DNA from: Rhodospirillaceae bacterium
GTDB taxonomy: Bacteria; Pseudomonadota; Alphaproteobacteria; UBA8366
Assembly (NCBI GenBank): GCA_002716125.1
Contig: PAZH01000060.1
Location: 1-64,000 of the forward strand
DNA: 64,000 nt
Direction of reading: 5' to 3'
This document shows positions 10,371 to 19,942 of the stretch, piece by piece. The position numbers were made by a program, and so were the translations under genes. The notes below the pieces were generated by a model. The model saw only the letters and a list, made by a program, of their open reading frames with translations. It was not told the DNA's origin and did not search any database. Each line of letters begins with the position of its first letter. Within the stretch, counting starts at the first letter, position 1.

Positions 10371-11228
10371 ATGGATGATGACAAGTTAATCCAAGTGCTT
10401 TCGAGGATCGCAGACTCACTTGAACGCATTGCCCCGCAATCGAAGAGCGAAAGCGACCTGAACGGCGCCGATGCATTCGTATGGCATGCCGACCGACAGT
10501 GGCTCGAGCCAATAAAGACGATCAATCGCGTGGAAATCGAGTTACTCAAAGGGATCGATCACCAACAAGACATTCTTTTGGAGAATACAAAACGGTTTGC
10601 GGCCGGCCTTCCTGCCAACAATGCGCTGCTGTGGGGCGCTCGAGGCACGGGCAAGAGTTCTCTTGTCAAAGCCGTACATGCGGCCGTCCAGGCGAAAGAC
10701 GGCCACAATCTCGCGCTCGTCGAAATTCATCGCGAAGATATCCCGAGCCTCCCAATTTTATTGAGCCTCCTGAGACGTTCGCGCCGGCAATCGATCGTGT
10801 TCTGCGACGATCTGTCGTTCGATGGAGACGATGCGAGCTACAAATCGTTAAAAGCCGTCCTTGAAGGTGGAATTGAAGGCAGGCCGGAGAACGTCATTTT
10901 CTATGCGACGTCTAATCGTCGCCATCTTATGCCGCGCGATATGATGGAAAACGAACGCTCGACCGCAATCAATCCGTCTGAGGCCGTCGAAGAGAAAGTG
11001 TCCCTATCCGACCGATTCGGACTATGGCTGGGTTTTCACAATTGTGACCAAGCCACCTATCTGGAGATGATCGAGGGCTATATCGAATTTCATAGAATAA
11101 GAATAGACGACGACGCGTGGCGGGCTGAAGCGATCGAATGGGCGGCGACCCGTGGTTCACGATCGGGTCGTGTCGCTTGGCAATTTATTCAGGATTTAGC
11201 CGGTCGCCTAAGCACGCCACTCACGTAG
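10371..11228 (+). CDS. DUF815 family AAA-type ATPase
   Basis: A 285-residue P-loop ATPase of the DUF815 family. Walker A GARGTGKSS is at about residue 88 and the Walker B strand IVFCDDLSF at about residue 145. ATSNRRHLMPRDM and the arginine-rich DRFGLWLGF region match the AAA sensor segments of the family. Molecular function is not established. The gene is divergent from yajC and its end overlaps the convergent NlpD-like gene by 8 bases. This location between the sec and nlpD groups is common in alphaproteobacteria. Confidence 0.9.
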   Translation: MDDDKLIQVLSRIADSLERIAPQSKSESDLNGADAFVWHADRQWLEPIKTINRVEIELLKGIDHQQDILLENTKRFAAGLPANNALLWGARGTGKSSLVKAVHAAVQAKDGHNLALVEIHREDIPSLPILLSLLRRSRRQSIVFCDDLSFDGDDASYKSLKAVLEGGIEGRPENVIFYATSNRRHLMPRDMMENERSTAINPSEAVEEKVSLSDRFGLWLGFHNCDQATYLEMIEGYIEFHRIRIDDDAWRAEAIEWAATRGSRSGRVAWQFIQDLAGRLSTPLT

Positions 11229-12189
11229 CGGCATTTCTTTTTAAGAACTTAACCGGATCGACCGGTTGACGGCCGTTCCTGACTTCGAAATGCAATTGAG
11301 GAGACGCTACGCTACCGGTACTACCGACTTTGGCAATCCGCTGCCCGCGGCGAACTGTATCGCCCGGTGCTACAAGGATTCTCTCGTTGTGGGCGTAGGC
11401 GGTCATCACACCGTTCGAGTGTCTAATCAATACCAGATTACCAAATCCGCGAAGTTGATTACCTGCATAGGCGACAACCCCCGACTGTGCGGCAAGAACA
11501 GGCGTACCTCGCGGTGCCGCTACGTTCACACCATCATTGTGCAAGCCCTTCCCTTTCGCTCCGAAACGCGAGATTACGCGGCCGCGCACCGGCCAAATAA
11601 AGCCACCCGCGCTCCTTGGAATTTGAACGGCCGCTTGTCTGCTTGTTAATCGAGGCTTCGCTTGTCTTGAGGCTTTGCCGCGCTCTGGCCGAGTGATCGG
11701 CGCGCTTCGCCGTGTTGTTGTCGGTGTTTGTTGGCGCGCAACTTGTACGCTTTCGACAGCGCCCGGCAGCCGGAGGCGGCTTCCCGCGATGATTTTGTAG
11801 GGTGGCTTTAAACCGTTCAGTTGCGCCAGTCGGCTCATTGCAACACGGTATTGACGGGAAATGCCGTAGAGCGTGTCGCCTTTGACAACCCGATGGATTC
11901 GCGGTGCCGGTAGCTTAAGGCGCTGCCCGATAAACAAGCGATACGGGGGACGGAGATTGTTGGCACGGATAATCGCTCGGCTTGAAAGGCCGAAACGCTG
12001 CGCGACCTCGTAAAGAGAATCCGCCCGTTTCACGGTATAGATCCCGGTCTGCGGAATGGATTCGAAGGATTGATTGTTGGATTTTCCCGACTGTCTCTCT
12101 TCGTACAACGTCACAGGTGGTGGTTTACCGCAGGCAACGGCCATCACTGAAAGCGTGAGCAGCAGAAAGATTGAGAAAAATCGGTGCAT
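11221..12189 (-). CDS. nlpD: NlpD-like lipoprotein: two LysM and a degenerate LytM domain
   Basis: Envelope protein predicted to activate a cell-wall amidase at division. From the ATG at 12189 there is a signal peptide ending in a lipobox-like AVAC (Cys at about residue 21); an upstream in-frame start at 12225 would bury this signal, so I rejected it. Two LysM repeats follow (YTVKRADSLYEVAQRFG and HRVVKGDTLYGISRQY), then a linker and an M23/LytM domain. Three expected zinc-site positions are changed: NDGVN replaces HxGxD, and QLHFE replaces HLHFE. Catalysis is therefore unlikely and a regulatory NlpD role fits. It lies 51 bases after pcm. Confidence 0.9.
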   Translation of the reverse strand: MHRFFSIFLLLTLSVMAVACGKPPPVTLYEERQSGKSNNQSFESIPQTGIYTVKRADSLYEVAQRFGLSSRAIIRANNLRPPYRLFIGQRLKLPAPRIHRVVKGDTLYGISRQYRVAMSRLAQLNGLKPPYKIIAGSRLRLPGAVESVQVARQQTPTTTRRSAPITRPERGKASRQAKPRLTSRQAAVQIPRSAGGFIWPVRGRVISRFGAKGKGLHNDGVNVAAPRGTPVLAAQSGVVAYAGNQLRGFGNLVLIRHSNGVMTAYAHNERILVAPGDTVRRGQRIAKVGSTGSVASPQLHFEVRNGRQPVDPVKFLKRNAAT

Positions 12190-12240
12190 GATCGCTAATC
12201 TAATATCTGCGTTCGCCACCCTCAATCGTCGCTCGCAGAA

Positions 12241-12873
12241 TTAAGAGCTGTTTTGGACCAAGGGAACGAACCGAACAGGCCCTAAATCTTCTATTTCAAA
12301 CTCATCGCCGACGCGAACGACCTTTACAATCTTCTGAATCTCCTTCTCGCCGCCAATAGGCAAGATCAGGATTCCGCCGTCATCCAATTGTTCCGCAAGT
12401 TTTCGCGGCACATCGTCGGCCGCTGCGGCAGAAATAATACGGGCGAATGGTGCTTGCTGCGGCCAGCCTAAGCTGCCGTCCCCCGCCATGCTGGTGAAAT
12501 TATTCCGGTTTAACGCATATAGTCGTTTCTCCGCTTCGCGTTGCAGCTCTTTATGAAGTTCGATGGCGTAAACGCGGCGGCATAGATAGGTCAAAAGCGC
12601 TGTTTGGTATCCAGACCCCATGCCGATTTCTAAAACTTTGTGTCCCGATTCAATCTCGAGAGCTTGGAGCATCGTCGCAACGACGCTCGGTTGGCTCACG
12701 GTTTGGCCATAACCGATGGGGAGCGCGATATCCTCGTAACACTGATCGAGAAATGCATCCGGAACGAAATCTTCCCGCGGCACACGCTCGAAAGCCGACA
12801 AGAGATCGGTATTTGTAATTCCGCGACGCCGAAGATCGAGGATCAGTCTTATCTTTCTTGTCGAAGGCGTCAT
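12241..12873 (-). CDS. pcm: Protein-L-isoaspartate O-methyltransferase
   Basis: Repairs isoaspartyl residues in aged proteins with S-adenosylmethionine. The conserved GYGQTVSQPSVVA segment (substrate and active-site loop) and the SAM motif VLEIGMGSGYQTA are intact. I chose the ATG at 12873, which overlaps the surE stop as ATGA; the longer start at 12924 would run 55 bases into surE. The result is 210 residues, normal for Pcm. The order serS-surE-pcm-nlpD is the standard stress-survival group. Confidence 0.95.
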   Translation of the reverse strand: MTPSTRKIRLILDLRRRGITNTDLLSAFERVPREDFVPDAFLDQCYEDIALPIGYGQTVSQPSVVATMLQALEIESGHKVLEIGMGSGYQTALLTYLCRRVYAIELHKELQREAEKRLYALNRNNFTSMAGDGSLGWPQQAPFARIISAAAADDVPRKLAEQLDDGGILILPIGGEKEIQKIVKVVRVGDEFEIEDLGPVRFVPLVQNSS

Positions 12874-13655
12874 CCGAAGGACTTGCTCAGAGATCTTAAG
12901 GCACCGTAATGCGTCAGGTCGCAATGGAGCGGCGTAATCGAAATCTCGCCCCTTTCGATCGCTTTATAATCCGTATCCTTTCGTCCGACATGTTGACCTT
13001 CGATCGCGTTGCCGATGATATAGAATTGATCTTGTCGGCGCGGGTCTGGCATCTCATGCAGGTTATATCCGGATTTCCGCCGCCCTTGGGGGACGATGGA
13101 TACGCCGGAGACCGCTTTCGCCGGGACATCGGGGAAGTTGACGTTCATAAAAACGTCTGCGGGCCATTTTTCTCTGAGTAATTTTTTAATTACGCTCGGC
13201 GCCAAAGTTTCGGCAGTTTTAAATTGTACTTTAACCCCCGATACTTGCTGGCTCATCGCGATCGCGGGAATACCAAGCAATGTGGCTTCCAGTGCCCCTG
13301 CAACCGTACCGGAATATGTAACGTCGTCTCCCAAATTCTGTCCGCGGTTCACGCCGCTTAAGACAAGGTCGGGCCGTTTATCCGACATATACTCCGTGAG
13401 CGCCATCATTACGCAATCGGTCGGACTGCCACCGACGGCAAATCGACGGGTTGAGATGCGGCTGACCCGAACAGGTTTGTAGAGCGAAAGTGAATGCCCT
13501 GCCCCGCTTTGCTCTTCCTCCGGCGCGAAAACCCATACGTCTTTCGAGAATGATTTTGCGATTCGCTCGAGCGCTTTCAATCCAGGTGCGCGAATCCCAT
13601 CGTCATTCACCAACAGGATGCGAGCGCCTTTAAGATCAAGCGGCGGTTCGAACAT
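12870..13655 (-). CDS. surE: SurE, 5'/3'-nucleotidase
   Basis: Metal-dependent nucleoside monophosphatase. The N-terminal ILLVNDDGIRAPG holds the paired metal-binding aspartates, and SGVNRGQNLGDDVTYSGTV is the second conserved motif including the metal-binding Asn. 261 residues is normal. The stop overlaps the pcm start by 4 bases, and the start is 6 bases after serS, so serS-surE-pcm are translationally linked. Confidence 0.97.
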   Translation of the reverse strand: MFEPPLDLKGARILLVNDDGIRAPGLKALERIAKSFSKDVWVFAPEEEQSGAGHSLSLYKPVRVSRISTRRFAVGGSPTDCVMMALTEYMSDKRPDLVLSGVNRGQNLGDDVTYSGTVAGALEATLLGIPAIAMSQQVSGVKVQFKTAETLAPSVIKKLLREKWPADVFMNVNFPDVPAKAVSGVSIVPQGRRKSGYNLHEMPDPRRQDQFYIIGNAIEGQHVGRKDTDYKAIERGEISITPLHCDLTHYGALRSLSKSFG

Positions 13656-13661
13656 ACGGTT

Positions 13662-14942
13662 CTACTTATCCAGTGGTTCTATCGTTTCCGCACCGCCCAT
13701 ATATGGGCGCAGCGCTTCAGGGATGGTGATCGTGCCGTCCGCATTTTGATAGTTTTCAATAATTGCGATCATCGTGCGGCCGACCGCCAGTCCTGACCCG
13801 TTTAAAGTATGCACGAATTCCGTCCCCTTGCCGCCATTCGGCCGGAACCGCGCTCGCATACGGCGCGCCTGAAAATCCCAACAATTGGAACAACTCGAGA
13901 TTTCGCGATACCGATCTTGCCCCGGCAACCAGACCTCAAGGTCATAGGTCTTACGAGCGCCGAATCCCATGTCGCCAGTACAGAGCATTATAACGCGATA
14001 GGCAAGCCCGAGCCGCTTCAACACTTCTTCGGCACAGCTCGTCATCCGCTCTAATTCTTCATCCGACTTTTCGGGATGGGTCACACTGACCAGCTCGACC
14101 TTGGAAAACTGGTGCTGACGAATCATACCGCGTGTGTCTTTACCCGCCGCACCCGCTTCCGAGCGAAAACAAGGCGTCCATGCGGTATAGCGAAACGGCA
14201 GATCGTCTTCGCGCAGAATATCCCCGGAGACCAAGCTCGTCAGCGGAACCTCGGCCGTTGGGATCAGCCAATAACCGTCGTCCGTATGGAACAAGTCTTC
14301 AGCGAATTTGGGGAGCTGGCCGGTACCGTAAACGGTTTCATCACGCACCAATGCCGGCGGCACGATCTCCTGATACCCGAATTCTTCCGTATGTAGATCG
14401 AGCATAAAGTTTGCAAGCGCGCGCTCCATCCGAGCAAGCCCGCCCTTGAGGACCACAAACCGCGCGCCTGAGAGTTTCGCGCCGGCATCGAAATCCATCT
14501 GCCCCAGCCCCTCGCCAAGGTCGAAATGTTCTTTGGGCTCGCCGGCCAACTGGGTTTTCTCCCCAACGACCCGCACTTCGAGATTTTCGTCCTCGCTCTC
14601 GCCGTTCGGCACGTCGGGCGCGGCAATATTGGGAAGTTCTTGTAAAAGATCGTGGAGAGAAGCCGCATGATCACGTTCCTCGGTTTCATGGCTTGAAATG
14701 CCATCTTTTAGGCCTTGCACTTCAGCCATTAAAGCGTCCGCGTCGCCACCTTCTTTTTTTACTTTACCGATTTCACGCGACAAGACGTTCCGTCGTTCCT
14801 GTTTTTCCTGGAACGCAGTTTGTGCCGCTCGCCGTAAGCTATCGATTTCAAGGATGCGCGAAGAGATACCTTCCACTCCGCGCCGCTTTAGTTCGGCATC
14901 GAATTGTTCAGGGTTGTCCCGGATGAATCTAAGATCGTGCAT
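13662..14942 (-). CDS. serS: Seryl-tRNA synthetase
   Basis: Class II synthetase that charges tRNA-Ser. The N-terminal coiled-coil arm (about residues 30-105) is visible. Motif 2 includes [20 protein letters not shown] and motif 3 includes [16 protein letters not shown]. 426 residues and the start [12 protein letters not shown] are typical. Likely first gene of the serS-surE-pcm-nlpD group; 74 bases separate it from the upstream tatC. Confidence 0.97.
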   Translation of the reverse strand: MHDLRFIRDNPEQFDAELKRRGVEGISSRILEIDSLRRAAQTAFQEKQERRNVLSREIGKVKKEGGDADALMAEVQGLKDGISSHETEERDHAASLHDLLQELPNIAAPDVPNGESEDENLEVRVVGEKTQLAGEPKEHFDLGEGLGQMDFDAGAKLSGARFVVLKGGLARMERALANFMLDLHTEEFGYQEIVPPALVRDETVYGTGQLPKFAEDLFHTDDGYWLIPTAEVPLTSLVSGDILREDDLPFRYTAWTPCFRSEAGAAGKDTRGMIRQHQFSKVELVSVTHPEKSDEELERMTSCAEEVLKRLGLAYRVIMLCTGDMGFGARKTYDLEVWLPGQDRYREISSCSNCWDFQARRMRARFRPNGGKGTEFVHTLNGSGLAVGRTMIAIIENYQNADGTITIPEALRPYMGGAETIEPLDK

Positions 14943-15016
14943 CTTTTCGCCACCTAGCTACCGTTTGCGCGTTTATACGGAAAGAAGATCACACCGTCCA
15001 TCGGCGTGGCGGTGAA

Positions 15017-15820
15017 CTACGCGTCTTCTGTTTCGGAATCGGAATCGTCCGACGCTTCGCGCTTCGCCCGCGATCGTTCAATCAAGATCGCACAATAGAT
15101 CGATATTTCGTAGAGCAGGATAATCGGCAGTGCGAGCCCAATCTGACTGAGCGGGTCGGGCGGTGTCAGGATCGCTGCCGCGACGAATGCAAGGAGGATC
15201 GCATATCGGCGCTTCTTCCGCATTCCGTCGCTCGTCATGATTCCGGCACGTGCGAGAAGTGTCATGACCACAGGTAATTCGAAACTTAAGCCGAAGGCGA
15301 AGATCAATCGCATGACGAGCGAGAGATACTCATTGACCTTCGGTTCCAATGCGATGGCCATCGTGCCTTCGGCGCCTTGTTGCTCGAAGCTTGCGAAAAA
15401 GGGCCACGCGACCGGAAAGACGAAATAGTAGACAAACGCGCCACCAATGAAGAACAGAATAGGCGTCGCGATCAAGAAAGGTAGGAATGCGCGCTTTTCA
15501 TGTTTGTACAAACCTGGCGCGATAAACATCCAGATTTGATTGGCGATAACGGGAAAGGCGATAAAAGCGCCGGCAAAAAACGCAACCTTTATGTCGGTGA
15601 AGAACTTCTCATGCATCGCGGTGAAAATGAGACGCCGCGACTCATCGCCTTCCCAGATGTCGGCTAAAGGCTGCAGTAGAAAATTAAAAATATCAGCGGC
15701 GAAATAGTATGAAACGAAAAAGCATACGAGAAATCCGCCGACCGAGTACATAAGACGACGCCGCAACTCGACCAAATGGTCAAGCAGCGGCATTTTTGCG
15801 TCTTCTACATCGCTCCCCAT
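15017..15820 (-). CDS. tatC: TatC, twin-arginine translocase receptor
   Basis: Six-helix membrane core of the Tat system that binds twin-arginine signal peptides. The N-terminal MPLLDHLVELRRRL is the family signature, with a conserved FGLSFELPVV in TM4. 267 residues; the C-terminal tail is acidic (SDDSDSETEDA). Start lies 3 bases after the tatB stop, so tatA-tatB-tatC form one operon. Confidence 0.97.
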   Translation of the reverse strand: MGSDVEDAKMPLLDHLVELRRRLMYSVGGFLVCFFVSYYFAADIFNFLLQPLADIWEGDESRRLIFTAMHEKFFTDIKVAFFAGAFIAFPVIANQIWMFIAPGLYKHEKRAFLPFLIATPILFFIGGAFVYYFVFPVAWPFFASFEQQGAEGTMAIALEPKVNEYLSLVMRLIFAFGLSFELPVVMTLLARAGIMTSDGMRKKRRYAILLAFVAAAILTPPDPLSQIGLALPIILLYEISIYCAILIERSRAKREASDDSDSETEDA

Positions 15821-15823
15821 GGT

Positions 15824-16210
15824 CTAACTGCCGGTCTGAGTCTTGGGAAGTTCTGGATGTGATGCGTCAGAGCTAATTTTGGACTGCTCTTCGATTTCTT
15901 CCCCGGTCTCTTTGAGCTCAGCTTGCAATTCTTTCACGGTCTCCGACATTTCGCCCGTCGGATCGATCGTCTCTTCCAATTCACGTTCGAGATCGAGCGT
16001 CGCGCTTTTCTCTAAGTCTCTGCGGATCTCATCTAACTCGGTTTCGCGTGCTAACTCGTCAATTCCACGTTGGAAGTCATTCGCCAATCCACGCACCTTT
16101 CGGACGGCGGCCACGACAGTTCGCAAGACACGCGGGATTTCCTTCGGACCAATCACGAGGATGGTAACCAATCCGATCAGAAACAGCTCCTGCCAACCGA
16201 TGTCGAACAT
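15824..16210 (-). CDS. tatB: TatB, twin-arginine translocase subunit
   Basis: Single N-terminal helix (MFDIGWQELFLIGLVTILV) followed by the conserved GPKEIPRVLR hinge, an amphipathic helix and an acidic, disordered tail of about 70 residues. The Glu at residue 8 inside the helix is the TatB hallmark. It lies between tatA (42 bases upstream) and tatC (3 bases downstream). Confidence 0.95.
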   Translation of the reverse strand: MFDIGWQELFLIGLVTILVIGPKEIPRVLRTVVAAVRKVRGLANDFQRGIDELARETELDEIRRDLEKSATLDLERELEETIDPTGEMSETVKELQAELKETGEEIEEQSKISSDASHPELPKTQTGS

Positions 16211-16252
16211 GGTTCAGTACTGTGTGGGCATAGGGTGTCTTCGCAGTTAGCG

Positions 16253-16513
16253 TCAGGTATTGGCGGCATGATCCTTTTGTTTGTCCGGCGACGCTTCCGC
16301 CTTGGGTGTCGCATCTTCGGAGCCGATTGCCTTTGCGGGGCCTCCGTCCTCTTGATCGCTTGCGACTTCTTCTTCTTCTTTGATATTCTTCTTGAAAGAT
16401 TTCAGGCCTTTACCGAAATCTCCCATCAATTTCGAAATCTTGCCGCCACCGCCAAACAGTACCAGCACGACAACCAGCACAATGACCCAGTGCCAGATGC
16501 TAAAAGCTCCCAT
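16253..16513 (-). CDS. tatA: TatA, pore-forming Tat subunit
   Basis: [20 protein letters not shown] is the short membrane helix, followed by the FG hinge and the amphipathic [17 protein letters not shown], all TatA hallmarks. I chose the ATG at 16513, preceded by GGGAG; an upstream ATG at 16543 would add 10 residues that the family lacks. The C-terminal tail is charged, as usual. First gene of tatABC. Confidence 0.95.
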   Translation of the reverse strand: MGAFSIWHWVIVLVVVLVLFGGGGKISKLMGDFGKGLKSFKKNIKEEEEVASDQEDGGPAKAIGSEDATPKAEASPDKQKDHAANT

Positions 16514-16611
16514 AACGCATCTCCCAGTTAGGCTTTCTGGCATTCATGCATGCAAAACCTCAATTCGCAACTGTCTCTACCGAATCCATACTCGGGCTTT
16601 GTGTAATTTGT

Positions 16612-17682
16612 TTAGCTTTTTGAATCCAAAGGAAACACAAAAGCCTGGTTTGGATCCAAGTCGATATGAATTTCCTGGTCTTCCTGCGGCAAATAGCGAC
16701 CTGGCATGCGGGAGTGTAAATGCACTTCGATGCCGACTTCCTCACAAAGGCAAAGATGAATCAAACTCGTTCGGCCAAGCATCCGAGAGGTTATAACGCG
16801 GCCGCACAAACCGGGCGCATCAACATCACCATTTAAGCGTAGCAACTCCGGACGAATAAGAATTTCCGCCTTTCGTCCCTCCTCCAAGTCGCCAGCCGCA
16901 AACGCGCCAAGGGGGGTGTTGACGACACCCGCTTCGACATTGCCGGAGAGCCTATTCACTTCCCCGAAGAATTCAGCGACAAATGCGCTTGAGGGTTTGA
17001 AGTATAATTCTTCAGGTTTTCCGACCTGTTCCAAGTGACCCTCGCGCATAATGCCGATCCTGTCTGCCATGAACATCGCCTCTTCCGCATCGTGCGTGAC
17101 CAGGAGGCCGGCAGTGCCGCTATCCTTCAGAATATGTAATGTCTCGTCGCGGATTTGATCGCGTAACCGCGCATCGAGACCGGAAAACGGCTCATCAAAC
17201 AAGATAACAGGCGGTTGCGGGGCTAATGCACGGGCCAATGCGACACGCTGTTGCTGTCCGCCAGATAAGGTGTGGGGATACCGGGAGACCGCCCATTTCA
17301 TGCCAACCTGATCGAGCACTGTGACAGCGCGAATGTTACGTTCCCCCGCTGTCATATTCTCCAAGCCGAACTCCACATTCTGGAGGACTGTCAGGTGTGG
17401 AAACAGGGCATAGTCTTGAAAGACCAAGCCAATCTCGCGGCGTTCGGGTGGAACATTCGTCGATGAATCTGCGACGACATTACCACCGACTTTGACTGTA
17501 CCTTGTTGTAAATTTTCGAGGCCGGCAGCGACCCGTAGCGCAGTTGTCTTGCCGCAACCAGAAGGGCCGAGCAGGCAAACCACCTCACCCGGCCGCACGT
17601 CGATATTAAAGTTATCTACAGCGACCGTATCGCCAAAAGCATGGCGGATATTCTTAAGCTCAAGCGCAATTTCGTCGGGCAT
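16612..17682 (-). CDS. FbpC-type ABC transporter ATP-binding protein
   Basis: A 356-residue importer ATPase with Walker A GPSGCGKTT, Q-loop FQDYALFP, signature LSGGQQQR and Walker B VILFDEPFSGLDA, followed by a C-terminal TOBE-like regulatory domain from about residue 240. The sequence is closest in feel to ferric-iron (FbpC/AfuC) and putrescine/thiamine-type ATPases. No permease or binding protein lies next to it in this window, so it is an orphan subunit. It sits between tatA and scpB on the same strand, with 98 and 82 base gaps. The substrate is unknown. Confidence 0.85.
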   Translation of the reverse strand: MPDEIALELKNIRHAFGDTVAVDNFNIDVRPGEVVCLLGPSGCGKTTALRVAAGLENLQQGTVKVGGNVVADSSTNVPPERREIGLVFQDYALFPHLTVLQNVEFGLENMTAGERNIRAVTVLDQVGMKWAVSRYPHTLSGGQQQRVALARALAPQPPVILFDEPFSGLDARLRDQIRDETLHILKDSGTAGLLVTHDAEEAMFMADRIGIMREGHLEQVGKPEELYFKPSSAFVAEFFGEVNRLSGNVEAGVVNTPLGAFAAGDLEEGRKAEILIRPELLRLNGDVDAPGLCGRVITSRMLGRTSLIHLCLCEEVGIEVHLHSRMPGRYLPQEDQEIHIDLDPNQAFVFPLDSKS

Positions 17683-17764
17683 TATCGGGTGTTTTTCCCA
17701 ATAGGTTTAGCGAGAACATCGCATTTTAAGAATGATTTTCAATAGCGTTCAAGCGCGAACGTAT

Positions 17765-18439
17765 CTATTCGGCGGCACTATCTTTCGCCGAGGCGGCAAA
17801 ATCCTGATCGATTTCGTCTAAATCGATGTCGTCTTCATCATCTTCATCGGGATCGTCATTTGCTTCCGACCCTTCGTCTATCCCAAGCTGCTCCGCCAAT
17901 GGTCCAAAGCCACGACGTCGGTCCAAGAGGCCCGCAGCCTTCAACTCATCAATACCTGGCAAGGCATCGAGCCCTTCAAGACCAAAATGGTCGAGAAAAG
18001 CCTCTGTCGTGCCCCAAGTTACGGGCCGACCCGGCAGCCGCCGGCGGCCTTTTGGCTTAACCCATCCCGCTTCGAGCAGAATATCAATCGTCCCTTTGCT
18101 AAGGGTAACGCCTCTCACTTCTTCAATTTCCGCTCTCGTTATCGGCTGATGATACGCGATAATCGACAGCGTCTCGACTGCGGCCCGGGAGAGCTTTCGC
18201 ACTGTCTCGCGTTCGATCTTCATTAAGGAAGCCAAATCGGGCGCGGTCCGAAACGCGACGGCGTTTCCTACTTTGACAAGATTTACGCCCCGATTGTCAT
18301 ACATCCCGCGAAGCTCTTCTAAGAGCTCGCTAACATTCGCACCTTCCGGCAATCTGGCCGCAAGAACGCGTTCGCTAACCGGTTCAGACGACGCGAATAC
18401 AATCGCTTCCAAAAGGCGTATCTGTTGAAATCTATCCAT
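17765..18439 (-). CDS. scpB: ScpB, segregation and condensation protein B
   Basis: Winged-helix partner of the SMC-ScpA condensin complex. The conserved core LSRAAVETLSIIAYHQPITRAE... is clear (only part quoted), together with RGVTLSKGTIDILLEAGWV. The C-terminus is a long acidic tail (DDPDEDDEDDIDLDEID) beyond the usual fold. I chose the ATG at 18439, 8 bases inside the end of scpA; a TTG three codons earlier is less likely. Coupled to scpA. Confidence 0.93.
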   Translation of the reverse strand: MDRFQQIRLLEAIVFASSEPVSERVLAARLPEGANVSELLEELRGMYDNRGVNLVKVGNAVAFRTAPDLASLMKIERETVRKLSRAAVETLSIIAYHQPITRAEIEEVRGVTLSKGTIDILLEAGWVKPKGRRRLPGRPVTWGTTEAFLDHFGLEGLDALPGIDELKAAGLLDRRRGFGPLAEQLGIDEGSEANDDPDEDDEDDIDLDEIDQDFAASAKDSAAE

Positions 18440-19253
18440 CTGTCTCAAGCGTCTTTATATAAATGGGTTCAAATGTTCCGGACTGCCGAATGCTAATTCT
18501 TCGGGTTCGCGCGAGTTCCAGTGTTGCGACAAAAGTCGTCGCGACGGCTGACTTATAGGTTAACGCGGAACGCAGCCCTTGCGGCAGAAATTCGGTCAAA
18601 ACAGTCCAGTCCGGTACTTCTCCCACCAACTCTCGCAAGCGATTCAAAGCATCTTCGATAGAGAAGACTTCCTCCATATCCGCAAACTGAAGCGTGCTTG
18701 CCGCCTGACGTTGGTGATGTGCGCCATATACCGATAACAACTCGTAAAGCGATAGCTCGAATACCGAGGTCCGGATCACCGGCATCCGCTCAGGGTCGCC
18801 TCGTCGATAAAACTCCTTATCCATTTGATTGCGTTCAAACAGTTTTTCAGCTGCATTTCGCATCGCTTCGAGTCGTTGTAACTGAAACGCAAGGCGCGCT
18901 GCCATTTCAGCGGCACTCGGTTCGTCCTCTTCATTGGTCGGCGGCAGAAGCAAGCGAGACTTTAGGTATGCCAGCCAAGCCGCCATGACGAGATAGTCCG
19001 CAGCCAATTCGATTCGCAATCGGCGCGCTTCCGCAATAAAGCTGAGGTACTGCTCGGCGAGCTCAAGAATGGAAATCTTCGTAAGGTCGACTTTCTGGTC
19101 GCGCGCCAGCGTAAGCAGGACATCGATCGGACCTTCGTATCCACCTATATCAAGAACAAGTTCATCACGCCCCTCTTTATAAGGCGGTTGCTCATCCTCG
19201 AAGGGTTCGTTCTCATTTGCAGCTGTAACTGCGGAAGTATTGTCTTCGCTCAT
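18432..19253 (-). CDS. scpA: ScpA, kleisin subunit of condensin
   Basis: Kleisin that bridges SMC heads. GYEGPIDVLLTLARDQKVDL is the N-terminal SMC-binding helix motif, and YLVMAAWLAYLKSRLLLP follows. I chose the ATG at 19253 because it overlaps the stop of the upstream M50 protease as ATGA; the longer start at 19292 lies inside that gene. About 273 residues. Acidic N-terminal extension of about 35 residues. Confidence 0.94.
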   Translation of the reverse strand: MSEDNTSAVTAANENEPFEDEQPPYKEGRDELVLDIGGYEGPIDVLLTLARDQKVDLTKISILELAEQYLSFIAEARRLRIELAADYLVMAAWLAYLKSRLLLPPTNEEDEPSAAEMAARLAFQLQRLEAMRNAAEKLFERNQMDKEFYRRGDPERMPVIRTSVFELSLYELLSVYGAHHQRQAASTLQFADMEEVFSIEDALNRLRELVGEVPDWTVLTEFLPQGLRSALTYKSAVATTFVATLELARTRRISIRQSGTFEPIYIKTLETDG

Positions 19254-19942
19254 CGATGTCCCGTCACTACGAAGATCGAATTCTTGAGCCAACTTACAGG
19301 CTCGCCGATCAAGGTTCCTACGATATCAAAATTAACGCCTATTTCTCGAGTTACCCAGGGCACAATGAACAATACACCAATAAGGATGAACAGTCCGAAA
19401 CGTTCGAGCTGGGCCAAAGGATAAGCTAACATGTCAGGCAGGAGCCATACCGCGACTCGCCCACCATCTAGCGGCGGAAGCGGCAACATGTTTAAGACCG
19501 CTAAGATGAGGTTTATTTGGATCGAATTGTTTAGATTGTGCGCGAACCACTCGGCCACACCATGCGGCATCAAAAACAATAAGTGCCCCGCCATGGCGGA
19601 TGCCCAAGCGAGAAACAAATTCGTCAGCGGCCCAGCCGCCGCAACAATCGCCATATCCCGCCGCGGTTGACCGAGTTGGCGCATATTGACCGGAACCGGC
19701 TTTGCCCACCCAAAGAGAAACGGCGCGCGCGTCAGCAGCAAAATCCCGGGAATTAGAACCGTGCCCCATAAATCAATATGTTTGAAGGGATTGAAACTAA
19801 CCCGACCGAGCGACTTTGCGGTCGGGTCACCCAAACGCCACGCGACCCACCCGTGCGCCGCTTCATGCAAGGTGATCGCAAGAAGGATCGGCAGAATCCA
19901 AACAGATGCGAGATATGCAACTGCTCCGATGTCAGCGTTCAC
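19250..19942 (-). CDS. Site-2 protease-family (M50) membrane metalloprotease
   Basis: Integral membrane zinc protease of the short S2P group with no PDZ domain. Zinc motif HEAAH is in the first helix (residues 26-30), and the third ligand segment NMLPLPPLDGGR is near residue 155. 230 residues, five to six helices. The GTG start overlaps the nagZ stop (GTGA). The order nagZ-M50-scpA-scpB is common in alphaproteobacteria; its substrate is not known. Regulated intramembrane proteolysis is the family role. Confidence 0.9.
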   Translation of the reverse strand: MNADIGAVAYLASVWILPILLAITLHEAAHGWVAWRLGDPTAKSLGRVSFNPFKHIDLWGTVLIPGILLLTRAPFLFGWAKPVPVNMRQLGQPRRDMAIVAAAGPLTNLFLAWASAMAGHLLFLMPHGVAEWFAHNLNNSIQINLILAVLNMLPLPPLDGGRVAVWLLPDMLAYPLAQLERFGLFILIGVLFIVPWVTREIGVNFDIVGTLIGEPVSWLKNSIFVVTGHR

